In this document: piece after piece, positions 8,993 to 17,034 of the stretch
How positions within the stretch are numbered: the first letter of the stretch is position 1
How the letters are laid out: every line of letters begins with the position of its first letter
The notes under the pieces: model-generated
Told to the model about the DNA's origin: nothing
What the model saw: the letters and a program-made list of their open reading frames with translations, nothing else
The model's database searches: none
Made by a program: the position numbers and the translations under genes
Assembly (NCBI GenBank): GCA_017881185.1
Contig: JADGRE010000007.1
Location: 1-57,528 of the forward strand
DNA from: Pseudomonadota bacterium
GTDB lineage: Bacteria > Myxococcota_A > Polyangia > Polyangiales > JAFGIB01
DNA: 57,528 nt
Reading direction: 5' to 3'

Positions 8993-10552
8993 CTAACGCG
9001 CCTTTGCAGCGTCGTAGGGCGCAAGCAGCGGCGCCTTCGCCCGCCGCGCGACTGCCCGCACGCGCGCGCAGTCCGCGTCGCGCAAGCGCTTGGGTCCGTT
9101 CACCGTGCCGCGACTGTTGTCGGCGTCCATCAACAACCAGGGGCGATCAGGGCCCACGTTGTCAGGATGCAGCGGGTCGTCGAGCAGCACGTGACCGATC
9201 TCGTGGGCGAGAGTCCAGGCCAGCGCCATCTGGCGCAGGCCCTGGCGATCGAGAATCACTGCGTTGTTGATCGCACCCATGCTCGCGGCGATGAACGCTT
9301 CCCCTTGGCGCGTCGCCTGCGTGAAACGGTTGACCACGAAGACGTCGACCGTGGACGGGTCGTCGTCGGCCAGCGCCTTCACTAGCGTGCGCTCCTCCAG
9401 CGTCCCGGCTTGAGCATTGCCGTTGTCGAACTCCTCGAGGCCGTCCAGCAAGTCCACGCTGCCGATGCTCAGGCGCTGACGCCGGTCGCTGCTCAGCGGC
9501 GCGTCCGCGCACGGCGCGAGCCTCACGAACGTGCCATCGCGGTGCCGCACCAGCACGTCGGCGCTGGCATCCGCGCCGTGACGCGTCCGAGGATTGCGCG
9601 ACACCTCCGCCGAGAAGCCATTGCCGCGCAGCGCAGTAGCCAGCGCCTGTGCGCTTTCGAACGGAGTCGCTCCGCGCTTGGTCACGATCGGGCCGATGTC
9701 GAGCGCGTCGACCATGAAGCGAATCTCGCCGCCGCCTGCAGCAGGCAGTCCGTCGTCGTCGGCCACTGCGAGCAAGGTGGCCGGCGGTGGGTCGACGACC
9801 TCGACGAAGGCTTCCGCGGGATCTCCGAAGGTGATCGAGCACTGCAGCCAGATCTCGCTCGCTGCCCGCAGCTCCACGCGTACGAGCTGCAAGGCGCTCT
9901 GCGGGTCGCTGCCGATCACGGGTGGACCACCGGGCTGCATGCGCAGCACATGCACCGCCACGCGCACCTGGCGCGCCGCCAGCGGCCCGTCCTCGTTTCC
10001 CGGGCGACCCACGTGCACGCTCTGGTCCACGCTGCCGCTCGAGCTCTCATAGCTCACGCGCACCACATCGCGCAGCGCGACGAGCAAGGTCCGGTCCGCG
10101 GCGCCCGGTGCGTGTAGGTCGACTTGATCGCCCACCAGGCGTACGAACTGCGAGCGGAACGTCGGGCTCTTGCCGACGCGTCGCAGCGGCAGGCGCAGCT
10201 CGCTTCGTGGCTGCGTTTGCCCTTGGGGAAAGCTCGCAAGCGCCACGTAGACCTCGTCCGCATGCACCGCGGCGTCGCTGACTTCCACGCGCAAGTCATG
10301 GTCCTCGGGGCTGGTCAGCTCGGGCTGGAAGCCGACGGGCAGGGTGACGCCGTTGGTGATCGCATGCGCAATTCCGGCGGCATCGCGTTCCGGGTCGAGC
10401 GCCACGTTGCCATGGTCGAGCAGACGCACGCTCGCTGCCGCTTGTGGGTCGCTGGCAAGCGCCCGCAATGGCCAGCCACACGCGAGCAGCGCGGCCACGG
10501 GCGCGGCAGCGGTCCATGGAAGAGTCGCCCGCGTCACCTTGCTGCTTCGCAT
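8993..10552 (-). CDS. Exported metzincin-like protein of unknown function
   Basis: The 519-residue protein has a signal peptide ending around residue 34 (LRALA-SD). Near the C terminus is AHEIGHVLLDDPLH, with His450, Glu451 and His454 as a zincin motif, a further His462, and a possible Met-turn LLMDAD about 13 residues later. The third His is two residues further away than in the metzincin consensus HExxHxxGxxH, so membership is uncertain. The first 400 residues match no family I recognise. The start, with GAGG seven bases upstream, lies nine bases after gmk, so it is the last gene of the DUF507-yicC-gmk operon. Confidence 0.65.
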   Translation of the reverse strand: MRSSKVTRATLPWTAAAPVAALLACGWPLRALASDPQAAASVRLLDHGNVALDPERDAAGIAHAITNGVTLPVGFQPELTSPEDHDLRVEVSDAAVHADEVYVALASFPQGQTQPRSELRLPLRRVGKSPTFRSQFVRLVGDQVDLHAPGAADRTLLVALRDVVRVSYESSSGSVDQSVHVGRPGNEDGPLAARQVRVAVHVLRMQPGGPPVIGSDPQSALQLVRVELRAASEIWLQCSITFGDPAEAFVEVVDPPPATLLAVADDDGLPAAGGGEIRFMVDALDIGPIVTKRGATPFESAQALATALRGNGFSAEVSRNPRTRHGADASADVLVRHRDGTFVRLAPCADAPLSSDRRQRLSIGSVDLLDGLEEFDNGNAQAGTLEERTLVKALADDDPSTVDVFVVNRFTQATRQGEAFIAASMGAINNAVILDRQGLRQMALAWTLAHEIGHVLLDDPLHPDNVGPDRPWLLMDADNSRGTVNGPKRLRDADCARVRAVARRAKAPLLAPYDAAKAR

Positions 10553-10561
10553 CGCCGTTCC

Positions 10562-11188
10562 TCAGTCGAGCTTGTGGCTCTGGCGTAACAGCTGCTCGGC
10601 CGTGCGGGCCATGCGACTGCGTCGCGAGCGCTCGGCGTATACGATGCTGCGCATCCGCAGCTTGGCCTCTTCGAGCTCGTCGTTGACCACGATGTAGTCG
10701 AAGATCCCGTAGTGCCCGATCTCGGCGCGCGCGTTGCGGAAGCGTCGATCGATGGTGGCTTCGTCGTCGGAAGCGCGCGAGCGCAGCCGGCTCTTGAGCG
10801 CGTCCATCGACGGCGGCAACACGAACACACTCACCGCATCGGGCCGAACGACTTTGATCTGGCGCGCGCCCTGGTAGTCGATGTCGAAGACCAGGCCCTT
10901 CTTGTGATCCGCACGGGCACGCTCTAACTCTGACAGCGCCGTCCCGTAGAAGTTGCCATGCACTTCTGCCCACTCCAGGAAAGCCTCTGCGCTGACCAGT
11001 TGATCGAAACGCGCACGGTCGATGAAGTGGTAGTCGTTGCCGTCGATCTCGTTGGCGCGCGGCTTGCGCGTGGTGTGCGAGACCGAGAAGGTGAGATCGC
11101 CGAAGTGCGTGAGCAGATCACGCGTCAGCGTGGTCTTTCCGGCCCCGGACGGCGACGAGATGATCAACAGCAACATGTCATCTACCAT
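10562..11188 (-). CDS. gmk: Guanylate kinase
   Basis: Guanylate kinase phosphorylates GMP to GDP in the cytoplasm. The P-loop SSPSGAGKTT is at residues 11-20. The GMP-binding segment follows (SVSHTTRKPR, YHFIDRARFD). The family-typical end of the core (IVVNDELEEA) is near the C terminus. I take ATG at 11188, giving 208 residues; a TTG two codons upstream and an ATG four codons downstream are alternatives. It follows yicC by under 20 bases, matching the widespread yicC-gmk pairing. An rpoZ gene, often next in other genomes, is replaced here by a zincin-like gene. Confidence 0.96.
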   Translation of the reverse strand: MVDDMLLLIISSPSGAGKTTLTRDLLTHFGDLTFSVSHTTRKPRANEIDGNDYHFIDRARFDQLVSAEAFLEWAEVHGNFYGTALSELERARADHKKGLVFDIDYQGARQIKVVRPDAVSVFVLPPSMDALKSRLRSRASDDEATIDRRFRNARAEIGHYGIFDYIVVNDELEEAKLRMRSIVYAERSRRSRMARTAEQLLRQSHKLD

Positions 11189-11206
11189 CGCCAAATCTTA
11201 CACCCG

Positions 11207-12085
11207 TCAGAGCACGTTCTGCACCTGCTCTCGCATGCGTTCGAGCTCTGCTTTCAGCGCCAGGATGCCCTGCGTCACGCGTGCGTCGGGGACCTTGGAG
11301 CTGGCCGTGTTCGCTTCGCGCGCCAGCTCTTGCAGCAGGAATTCCATGCGCCGACCCAGGCCGTCTTGCTCGCCCGTCGCGACCAAGAGCTGCAGCTGGC
11401 CGATGTGGGAGCGCAGGCGCGTCAGCTCCTCGGAGACGTCGGCACGGTCGGCCAAGATGGCGACCTCGAGCTCCAGCCGCTGACGATCCAACGCCAGCTC
11501 GCCGCCCTCGAGCAGCTTGACGATGCGCGCGGTGAGCCGTGCGCGCGCCGCCTCGACCACCGCAGGCAGCGCAGGTTCGATCTCGTCGATCAGCGCCAGC
11601 ACGCGCCCCAGGCGCTGCGACAGGTCGGCTGCCAGTGCAGCGCCTTCCGCCCGCCGCATGGCCAGCAGGCCGGTACATGCCTGCTCTGCGGCTTCGCGTA
11701 CGGCTGCTTCGCGCTCGCTCGTGGTCGGGGCGCCCGCCTCGCGAAAGAGCGCTGGCACGCCAGCCAAGAGCGCCAGCGGTAGCGGCTCGTCTGGCGCCAG
11801 CGCATCGCGTAGCTGGCGCAACGCCGCGAACGCCGTGCTCGCCCGCTCGGTGTCCACCACCAGCGCACCGCTCAGCCGCCCCTCGACGCGCGCCGAGACG
11901 TCGATCCGGCCGCGCCGCAGCTGCTTGCGCACGACCTCTTCCAGCACGCCGCTGTCGGTGGCGAGCTCGGGGGCGATGCGCGTGCGCAGATCCAGGAAGC
12001 GGTGATTGACTGCGCGGACTTCCACGAGCACGGCCGCATCTCCCAGCTGCGCGCGACCGCGTCCGTAGCCCGTCATGCTCAGCAT
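11207..12085 (-). CDS. yicC: YicC family protein (predicted endoribonuclease)
   Basis: The 292-residue protein has the YicC hallmarks: the N-terminal SMTGYGRG and the C-terminal segment with LGRRMEFLLQELAREANT, followed by a helical end (LKAELERMREQVQNVL). Family members have been linked to RNA turnover and small-RNA decay; the role here is inferred from that. It begins ten bases after the DUF507 gene and is followed by gmk, so all are probably one transcript. ATG at 12085 matches the conserved N terminus. Confidence 0.93.
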   Translation of the reverse strand: MLSMTGYGRGRAQLGDAAVLVEVRAVNHRFLDLRTRIAPELATDSGVLEEVVRKQLRRGRIDVSARVEGRLSGALVVDTERASTAFAALRQLRDALAPDEPLPLALLAGVPALFREAGAPTTSEREAAVREAAEQACTGLLAMRRAEGAALAADLSQRLGRVLALIDEIEPALPAVVEAARARLTARIVKLLEGGELALDRQRLELEVAILADRADVSEELTRLRSHIGQLQLLVATGEQDGLGRRMEFLLQELAREANTASSKVPDARVTQGILALKAELERMREQVQNVL

Positions 12086-12095
12086 CAGACCGCGC

Positions 12096-12608
12096 TCAGG
12101 TCAGGCCGTGCTTGTGCTTGATCTGCTCCATCACCTTCGCGTACTCGATGTCGAAGTCGCTGGTGCCTTCCGTCAGGTTCTTGATCTTGGAGCGCACTTC
12201 GCGGTCGAGGTCGGAGTCCACCTCCATGTGTTTGCGCAGGATCGGCGTGATCGACTTACGCAGCTCGGTGTCCTCGGAGAAGATCTCGGCGATGTTCGCG
12301 CTGTGGAACAACAGGTTCATGATCTGCTCGAGCAGGTAGGGCAGCACCTCGTCCTGCGTGGGCGCCCCGCGCTCCTTGCTCACCTGGCTCTTCACCTTGC
12401 CGAGCTGGCTGTAGCCCAGGCCGCGGGCTTCCATCCGGTTCTTGGCGTCGTCGACGATCTCGCGCTCGAGCCGTAGGAACTCCTTGAGCACCGACTCGAC
12501 GTCGAGCCGCGCCTCGTTCTCGTTCTCCAGCTCGATGCTGCCTTGTTCCCGGAGGGTGCGAATGACCTCTTCGGCGATGCTTTCGACTTTGCCACGGTAG
12601 AGCCGCAT
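12096..12608 (-). CDS. DUF507 family protein
   Basis: This 170-residue charged protein matches DUF507 by its start MRLYRGKVESIAEEVI and the repeated helical pattern. The second half (NIAEIFSEDTELRKSITPILRKHM) looks like a second copy of the same fold, which fits a two-repeat DUF507 protein. No catalytic motif or signal peptide is visible, and function is unknown. It is the first gene of the operon with yicC, gmk and the zincin gene. Its 5' region holds a TTGACG-17-TAGCGT promoter candidate. Confidence 0.85.
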   Translation of the reverse strand: MRLYRGKVESIAEEVIRTLREQGSIELENENEARLDVESVLKEFLRLEREIVDDAKNRMEARGLGYSQLGKVKSQVSKERGAPTQDEVLPYLLEQIMNLLFHSANIAEIFSEDTELRKSITPILRKHMEVDSDLDREVRSKIKNLTEGTSDFDIEYAKVMEQIKHKHGLT

Positions 12609-12664
12609 AACTTGTGTGATTTTCCGGGGTTTTCTGGTTTGAGGACGGCCGCGAGGGCGGGCAG

Positions 12665-12693
12665 ACGCTACTGCCGCCGCTGACCAGCGTCAA
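12665..12693 (-). promoter_or_regulatory. Putative promoter of the DUF507-yicC-gmk operon
   Basis: On the minus strand TTGACG (12693-12688) is 17 bases from TAGCGT (12670-12665), with a predicted start near 12658, about 50 bases before the gene. The -35 is strong and the -10 moderate. Sequence inference only. Confidence 0.35.
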
Positions 12694-12712
12694 TGCGATT
12701 GGACCAGTCTGG

Positions 12713-12764
12713 GGCCCTCGCGGATGCTGTGCGTTCGCAGGCGAAGCACATGGCGCCGAGGGCC
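12713..12764. other. Two-tier inverted repeat in the divergent DUF507/crp intergenic region
   Basis: An outer perfect 8-bp stem GGCCCTCG/CGAGGGCC (12713-12720 with 12757-12764) encloses an inner hairpin TGTGC-G-TTCG / CGAA-GCACA (12728-12737 with 12742-12750) with a 4-base loop and one bulged G. There is no T-tract on either side. It lies upstream of both putative promoters, so it is more likely a protein-binding site or a small structured transcript than a terminator. Confidence 0.4.
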
Positions 12765-12769
12765 TTCTA

Positions 12770-12799
12770 TTGTCACCTTTGATCGGAACGGTGTATGCA
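12770..12799 (+). promoter_or_regulatory. Putative promoter of the Crp/Fnr-like gene
   Basis: TTGTCA (12770-12775) is 18 bases from TATGCA (12794-12799), and a TG lies just upstream of the -10 as in extended -10 promoters. The predicted start near 12806 leaves about 40 bases before the GTG start. No clear Crp-type palindrome is seen here. Confidence 0.35.
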
Positions 12800-12845
12800 G
12801 CACGTTCGCCTAGGGGGCGATTGAGGCACGAAAGGGGGGGCTGCC

Positions 12846-13604
12846 GTGGACTACCCAACTGAGGTGGCACAGGCTAATCGGGCACGCGCGGAGCGCGCGG
12901 CTGCGGAAGCGCGTGAGCGCGTCTTGACGGCGTTGCGTCGCGCACACGCGTTCGCGTGGCTGGAACGCACGCAGTTGGCGGAGGTCGCGGAACACGCGTC
13001 GTTGGTGCGTATCGCACGGCGGCGGCGCATCTATGCACAGGGCGATCCCATCGCCGGCTTGTACGTGGTGGCCGCAGGCCGCGTGCGCGTGGTGCGGGCG
13101 GCGGGCGAATCGCGTGCGCTGACCGTCGCGTACCGCGGTCCCGGAGATGTCATCGGCGAGATCGCCATCACCCAGCGTCCCGTGCACGAGGACACCGCCA
13201 CCGCGACCGATCCTGTGGAGGTGGTGCAGCTGCCGATGCGGCAGATGCAAGAGATGCTCAGCCGCCACTCGGAGCTCGGTAAGCGCTTGTTGCAGCTGAT
13301 GGTGGAACGCCGGCTCGACACCGAACGGCGCATCGAGAGCCTGTTGTCACGCGCAGTGGAGTCCCGCGTGGCGGAGTTCCTGCTCGACAGCGCACAGCGC
13401 CATGGCATCCCAGACAGTCGCGGCGTTCTGATCGGCGTCAAGTACACCCACCAGGAAATCGCCGACTACGTGGGTTCCACGCGCGAGACCGTCACGCTCA
13501 CCCTCGGTGAGCTGCGGCGTCGCGAGCTGTTGCTCTTCGACCACCGGCGCATCGTGGTGCGCGACGTCGAAGCGCTCGAGCGCATGGTGCGCACGCGCAC
13601 CTGA
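12846..13604 (+). CDS. Crp/Fnr family transcriptional regulator
   Basis: The 252-residue protein has an N-terminal cyclic-nucleotide-binding beta-roll (residues about 35-150, including AQGDPIAGLYVVAAGRVRVV and GPGDVIGEIAIT) and a C-terminal winged helix. The recognition region is THQEIADYVGSTRETVTLTL, the Crp/Fnr HTH signature. There are no N-terminal cysteines for an FNR-type iron-sulfur cluster. The effector is unknown. The GTG start at 12846 is supported by a run of seven G about five bases upstream. It is divergent from the DUF507 operon and convergent with mlaC. Confidence 0.92.
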   Translation: MDYPTEVAQANRARAERAAAEARERVLTALRRAHAFAWLERTQLAEVAEHASLVRIARRRRIYAQGDPIAGLYVVAAGRVRVVRAAGESRALTVAYRGPGDVIGEIAITQRPVHEDTATATDPVEVVQLPMRQMQEMLSRHSELGKRLLQLMVERRLDTERRIESLLSRAVESRVAEFLLDSAQRHGIPDSRGVLIGVKYTHQEIADYVGSTRETVTLTLGELRRRELLLFDHRRIVVRDVEALERMVRTRT

Positions 13605-13646
13605 TCGCGCGCGCAAGCTCGGCGCCCTTGCGCGATCACAGCGCGC

Positions 13647-14297
13647 TCACATCACGCCGTCGTTCGAATCCAGGCGCTTCTTCATGCGCGTGATCAACGC
13701 GTCCCAACCATCCTTGTGGATGATGCGGTTGAACTGCGTGCGGTAGTTGCCCACCAAGCTCACGCCATCGGTGGTGACGTCCCAGACCTTCCAGCTTCCC
13801 TCCTTGGGAGCCAGCGTGTAGTCGATGGCGACCTCGGGTTCGCGGCCGTTGGTCTTGGAGCGCGCCAGCGTCTGCACCAGCACGCCGTCGGGTTTGTCGA
13901 CTTCGCCGGTGTAGCGAATCTTGAAATCCAACGTGGACTCGAGGTTCTTCTGGTAGTTGCGTTCCACCAGGCGCGACAAGAGCGCGACGAACTCGCTGCG
14001 CTGCGCGTCATTCAAGCCTGCCCAGTGGTCCGACAACGCACGCTTGCTGAGCTCCTGGTAGTCGAGCAAGCTGCCGAGCTCCGCAGTCAGCCGCGCGTTG
14101 CGCTGTGCGATCTCTTCCGCGCTCTTCGCCGGGGTCTTGAGAATGCTGCGTACGGCTGCGTGACGCTGTTCCAGGAAGGCCCGCGCGCTGATGTTGGCGA
14201 AGGCTGCGGTGTGGCTGCCGACCACGAGCGCAAGGCCGGCGAACACGGTGAACACGGTGAGCAAGAGCTTGCGGCGGGTGGTGGAGGTGGTGGTCAT
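13647..14297 (-). CDS. mlaC: MlaC/Ttg2D family periplasmic phospholipid-binding protein
   Basis: MlaC shuttles phospholipids across the periplasm for the Mla system. The 216-residue protein has an N-terminal signal (residues 9-34, ending AAFA). The family fold follows, with LLDYQELSKRALSDHW, the LVERNYQKNLE helix and the strand-rich C-terminal half (WKVWDVTTDGVSLVGNYR). Partner genes mlaE, mlaF and mlaD are not in the window. The gene follows tolC on the same strand after 114 bases, in which TATAGT could be a -10 element, so it may have its own promoter. Confidence 0.88.
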   Translation of the reverse strand: MTTTSTTRRKLLLTVFTVFAGLALVVGSHTAAFANISARAFLEQRHAAVRSILKTPAKSAEEIAQRNARLTAELGSLLDYQELSKRALSDHWAGLNDAQRSEFVALLSRLVERNYQKNLESTLDFKIRYTGEVDKPDGVLVQTLARSKTNGREPEVAIDYTLAPKEGSWKVWDVTTDGVSLVGNYRTQFNRIIHKDGWDALITRMKKRLDSNDGVM

Positions 14298-14411
14298 GAG
14301 GCTCGCTCGAGAGACGATTGCGTTCGGCTACGGATTCACGCCGCGCAAACTATAGCCACGGGTTGGGTCGCTCGCCGCCCGTGCCCGCAATACGCTTGTA
14401 AGGCTTTGTAA

Positions 14412-15824
14412 TTACTGCTGTTTTGTTGTCGACTCGGCCTGATCCTCGTCGGCGTCGCAGCGCTTGCCAAAGCTGGCTTCGGGTACGAGCTGGGTACCCA
14501 CTGCCTGCTCGAGGCCGGCGATCGCCGTGTTCCAATCGTAAATTGATTGTAAGTGTGAGAAGCGAGCTCTGAAGTACGCGGAGACGCCGTCTGTCAGCTC
14601 GCGCACGGTGATCAAGCCGAGCTGATAGCTCTGCGCAGCGCTGACGAACCAACGACGTGCGTCACGGTGTCCGCTCTCCCAGGCATCGCGGCGCTGCTGC
14701 GCGTCGATCAGCGCCGCGTGCTTGTCGGCGATATTGATGTCGCTGCCTTCGGCCGCAAGCGTTTGCTGATCTCGTACTTCGAGCAGCTTGTGCTTGGCGC
14801 GCTCGGTTCGGTAGTGGTTGCCGAGCAAGTCGAGGTCCCACTTGGCGACCAGTGCTGCGCCCAGCGACAGCGGTGTGTAGTACGCATACGCAGTGCGGCC
14901 GGGCGCGTACTGACTGTCCATGCTGAGCGCGAGGCCCAGGTCGGGGAAGAAGCGCGCGTTGGTGGCGTCGAGATCAGCCTGGCGTGCGGCCCGCGCGGCA
15001 TCGAGCAGGTGCAACCCGGGCTGGTGGGAACGGGCCAGGGCTTGGTAGTCAGTCAGCGCTTTCGGGTCGAAAGCGACGGGCTCGATCGGGCAGTCGGGAA
15101 TGCTGATCTGTGGCAGCCCGGTGAGCACTTTGAGCGCGGCGAGCGACGTGCTCTCGAGGTGCTGCGCCTCGGCGCTGCGCGCTTTGATTTCCGCGAGCGT
15201 GGTCGACATGCGGTAGCGCTCGATCTGATCGGTGTCGGGGTCGCCGTCCTGTAGACGCTTGTCGAGCTGGCTGAGCGCTTGCTCCAGCTTCGGTTGACCC
15301 TCCGAGATCATCTGCCGCGCGTCGAGTGCGAGCGCGAGGCCGAAGTAGGCGCGGCGCACGTTGTAGCGCAGCTCTGCGCGTGTCATATCGCGCGTCAGCT
15401 CGGCCGCGTGCACTCCGGCGTGGGCGGCCTCGCGCGCAGCCGTGAGCTTGCCGAAGGTCCACAGCGGCAGCGCGCCCTCGACGGTGCCTGAGAGGCCGGG
15501 CCCAAAGCCGCGGTTGAGTTGGTCTTTGTCGTCCGAGCTGTACCCCGGCCAGCCGTGCGCGTTGGGCACCCAGGCCACTCCACCCTTGGCGCGGAACTGG
15601 AAGAAGGGTGAGATCCGGGCTTCGTCGAGCTGCGCGAGCGCGGCGTAGATGGCGTGTTGCCCTGCTTTGAGACCAAACGAGTGTCGTTCGGCGAGCTCGG
15701 TGATCTGCGCGAGGTCGAGCGCTTTGCCGCTCTGCGCTTGCGCCGACGCTTGCTGGCCGTGCAGCCACACCACCGCGCACAGGCAGCCGAGCACGACAGG
15801 TCTGGCGAAACCGGGGCGTGGCAC
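14412..15824 (-). CDS. TolC family outer-membrane efflux channel protein
   Basis: TolC-type proteins form trimeric channel-tunnels through the outer membrane for efflux or type I secretion. The 470-residue protein has a signal peptide (hydrophobic region ending QQASA-Q) and the two-fold repeated coiled-coil helices of the family, such as ELRYNVRRAYFGLALALDARQ and AAQSYQLGLITVRELTDGVS. I place the start at the GTG at 15824, which puts a good signal peptide at the N terminus; longer in-frame readings run into fabZ and lack it. No inner-membrane pump or adaptor gene is adjacent, so the exported substrate is unknown. Confidence 0.85.
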   Translation of the reverse strand: MPRPGFARPVVLGCLCAVVWLHGQQASAQAQSGKALDLAQITELAERHSFGLKAGQHAIYAALAQLDEARISPFFQFRAKGGVAWVPNAHGWPGYSSDDKDQLNRGFGPGLSGTVEGALPLWTFGKLTAAREAAHAGVHAAELTRDMTRAELRYNVRRAYFGLALALDARQMISEGQPKLEQALSQLDKRLQDGDPDTDQIERYRMSTTLAEIKARSAEAQHLESTSLAALKVLTGLPQISIPDCPIEPVAFDPKALTDYQALARSHQPGLHLLDAARAARQADLDATNARFFPDLGLALSMDSQYAPGRTAYAYYTPLSLGAALVAKWDLDLLGNHYRTERAKHKLLEVRDQQTLAAEGSDINIADKHAALIDAQQRRDAWESGHRDARRWFVSAAQSYQLGLITVRELTDGVSAYFRARFSHLQSIYDWNTAIAGLEQAVGTQLVPEASFGKRCDADEDQAESTTKQQ

Positions 15825-15864
15825 GCCGACGTTTCTATCCGAAACGCGGGGTTTGGGCCATGGT

Positions 15865-16311
15865 TCAGGCGCCCGAGTCGTCGATGTCCTGGACGGCGGC
15901 GAGCAATTCGGCCTCGGCGCACACGACCTCGTCCACGCTGGCGACACCCTCGCATTTCCAGATGTTCGAGCGGTGCTGCAGCACGCGAACGGAGATCTCG
16001 ATCTGGTCGCCGGGCGTGATCTGCTGGCGGAACTTCGCCTTGTCGATGCCTGCGAACGTGAAGCGCTGGTAGCTCGGGTCCATGGCCTCCGAGGCGTACA
16101 CCAGCACGCACATCAGTTGCGCCATGGCTTCGACGCACAACACCGCGGGGAAGATCGGCAAGCCCGGGAAGTGCCCCTGAAAGACAGGCTCGTTGATGCT
16201 CACGCTTTTGATGGCGCGCGCCGACTTACGCGGCTCGATCTCGAGCACGCGATCGATCAGCAGAAAAGGCGGGCGGTGCGGCAGGATGCGCAGCAGCTTG
16301 GCGGTGTCCAA
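15865..16311 (-). CDS. fabZ: 3-hydroxyacyl-ACP dehydratase FabZ
   Basis: FabZ dehydrates 3-hydroxyacyl-ACP in type II fatty acid synthesis. The hot-dog fold signature is complete: LPHRPPFLLIDRVLEIEP near the start, the catalytic His in GHFPGLPIFP, and the catalytic Glu in VEAMAQLM. The usual PGVL before that helix is PAVL here. I choose TTG at 16311 (148 residues, normal size). A longer reading from 16404 would overlap skp by 59 bases and add an unrelated N terminus. It follows skp as in many genomes, but lpxD and lpxA are absent from their usual places beside it. Confidence 0.9.
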   Translation of the reverse strand: MDTAKLLRILPHRPPFLLIDRVLEIEPRKSARAIKSVSINEPVFQGHFPGLPIFPAVLCVEAMAQLMCVLVYASEAMDPSYQRFTFAGIDKAKFRQQITPGDQIEISVRVLQHRSNIWKCEGVASVDEVVCAEAELLAAVQDIDDSGA

Positions 16312-16345
16312 ACCGGCCGAGCCGGCGCCGCGCCACGGGCCGTTG

Positions 16346-16918
16346 TCACTTCCCCTTGGGCTTGGCTGGTTCGGCTGCCGTCTCACTGCGACCTTCACCC
16401 GCATTGTACCGCTGAATCAGTACATCCGTAAGGTCGTAGTTGGTCGGCACGTAGACCACGCCAGCTTCGTTGCGTTCGAGGATCAGCGTGTAGCCTTCGG
16501 TCTGACCCATGTGACGCACGATGCGCTGCATGCGCTCGACGATTTCCTTGGTCAGCTCACCCTCTTTGCTGCCGAGCTCGCGCTGGAACTCCATGTAGGT
16601 CTGCTGCAGCTCGGCGAACGCCTTCTGGTACTCCTCGAGCTTCTTGGCCAGCACCTCGCGTGAGAGCACGTCGCGCTGCTTCTCGAGGTTTTCCTTCATC
16701 GATTTCAGGTCGTTCTGCTGCTTGTCGAGTGTCTTTTGACGCTCTTCGAAGACCTTCTTGAGGTTGCCCTTGGCCTTGCGACCGTCCTCGGTCTCGTTCA
16801 TGGCGCGCTGCATGTCGACCACGGCGAACTTCAGCGCCTGCGCATGTGCGCCGGTGACGGAGCCGATGACGAGGCTGACGGCGAGACTGACGGCGAGGAG
16901 GAATGAAGACAGTTTCAT
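16346..16918 (-). CDS. skp: OmpH/Skp family periplasmic chaperone
   Basis: Skp holds unfolded outer-membrane proteins in the periplasm for delivery to BamA. From the ATG at 16918 (AAAGG seven bases upstream) the protein has 190 residues with a clean signal peptide ending GAHA-QA. The mature part starts LKFAVVDMQRAMNETEDGRKAK, typical of OmpH, and continues as a long charged coiled coil with many Lys and Glu. A longer in-frame reading from 17005 lacks a proper start context. It sits directly downstream of bamA, the standard order. Confidence 0.92.
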   Translation of the reverse strand: MKLSSFLLAVSLAVSLVIGSVTGAHAQALKFAVVDMQRAMNETEDGRKAKGNLKKVFEERQKTLDKQQNDLKSMKENLEKQRDVLSREVLAKKLEEYQKAFAELQQTYMEFQRELGSKEGELTKEIVERMQRIVRHMGQTEGYTLILERNEAGVVYVPTNYDLTDVLIQRYNAGEGRSETAAEPAKPKGK

Positions 16919-17034
16919 GTCGGTGCCTTTCGTGCGGCTAGCTATCAACTTGGCCGGGCAAGTCAAGCGCGGTGGCTTGGACGCGGGCCATTGGGCCGGA
17001 TTCACGAGACATTTCGGTGGGTGAGGGTGGGAAG

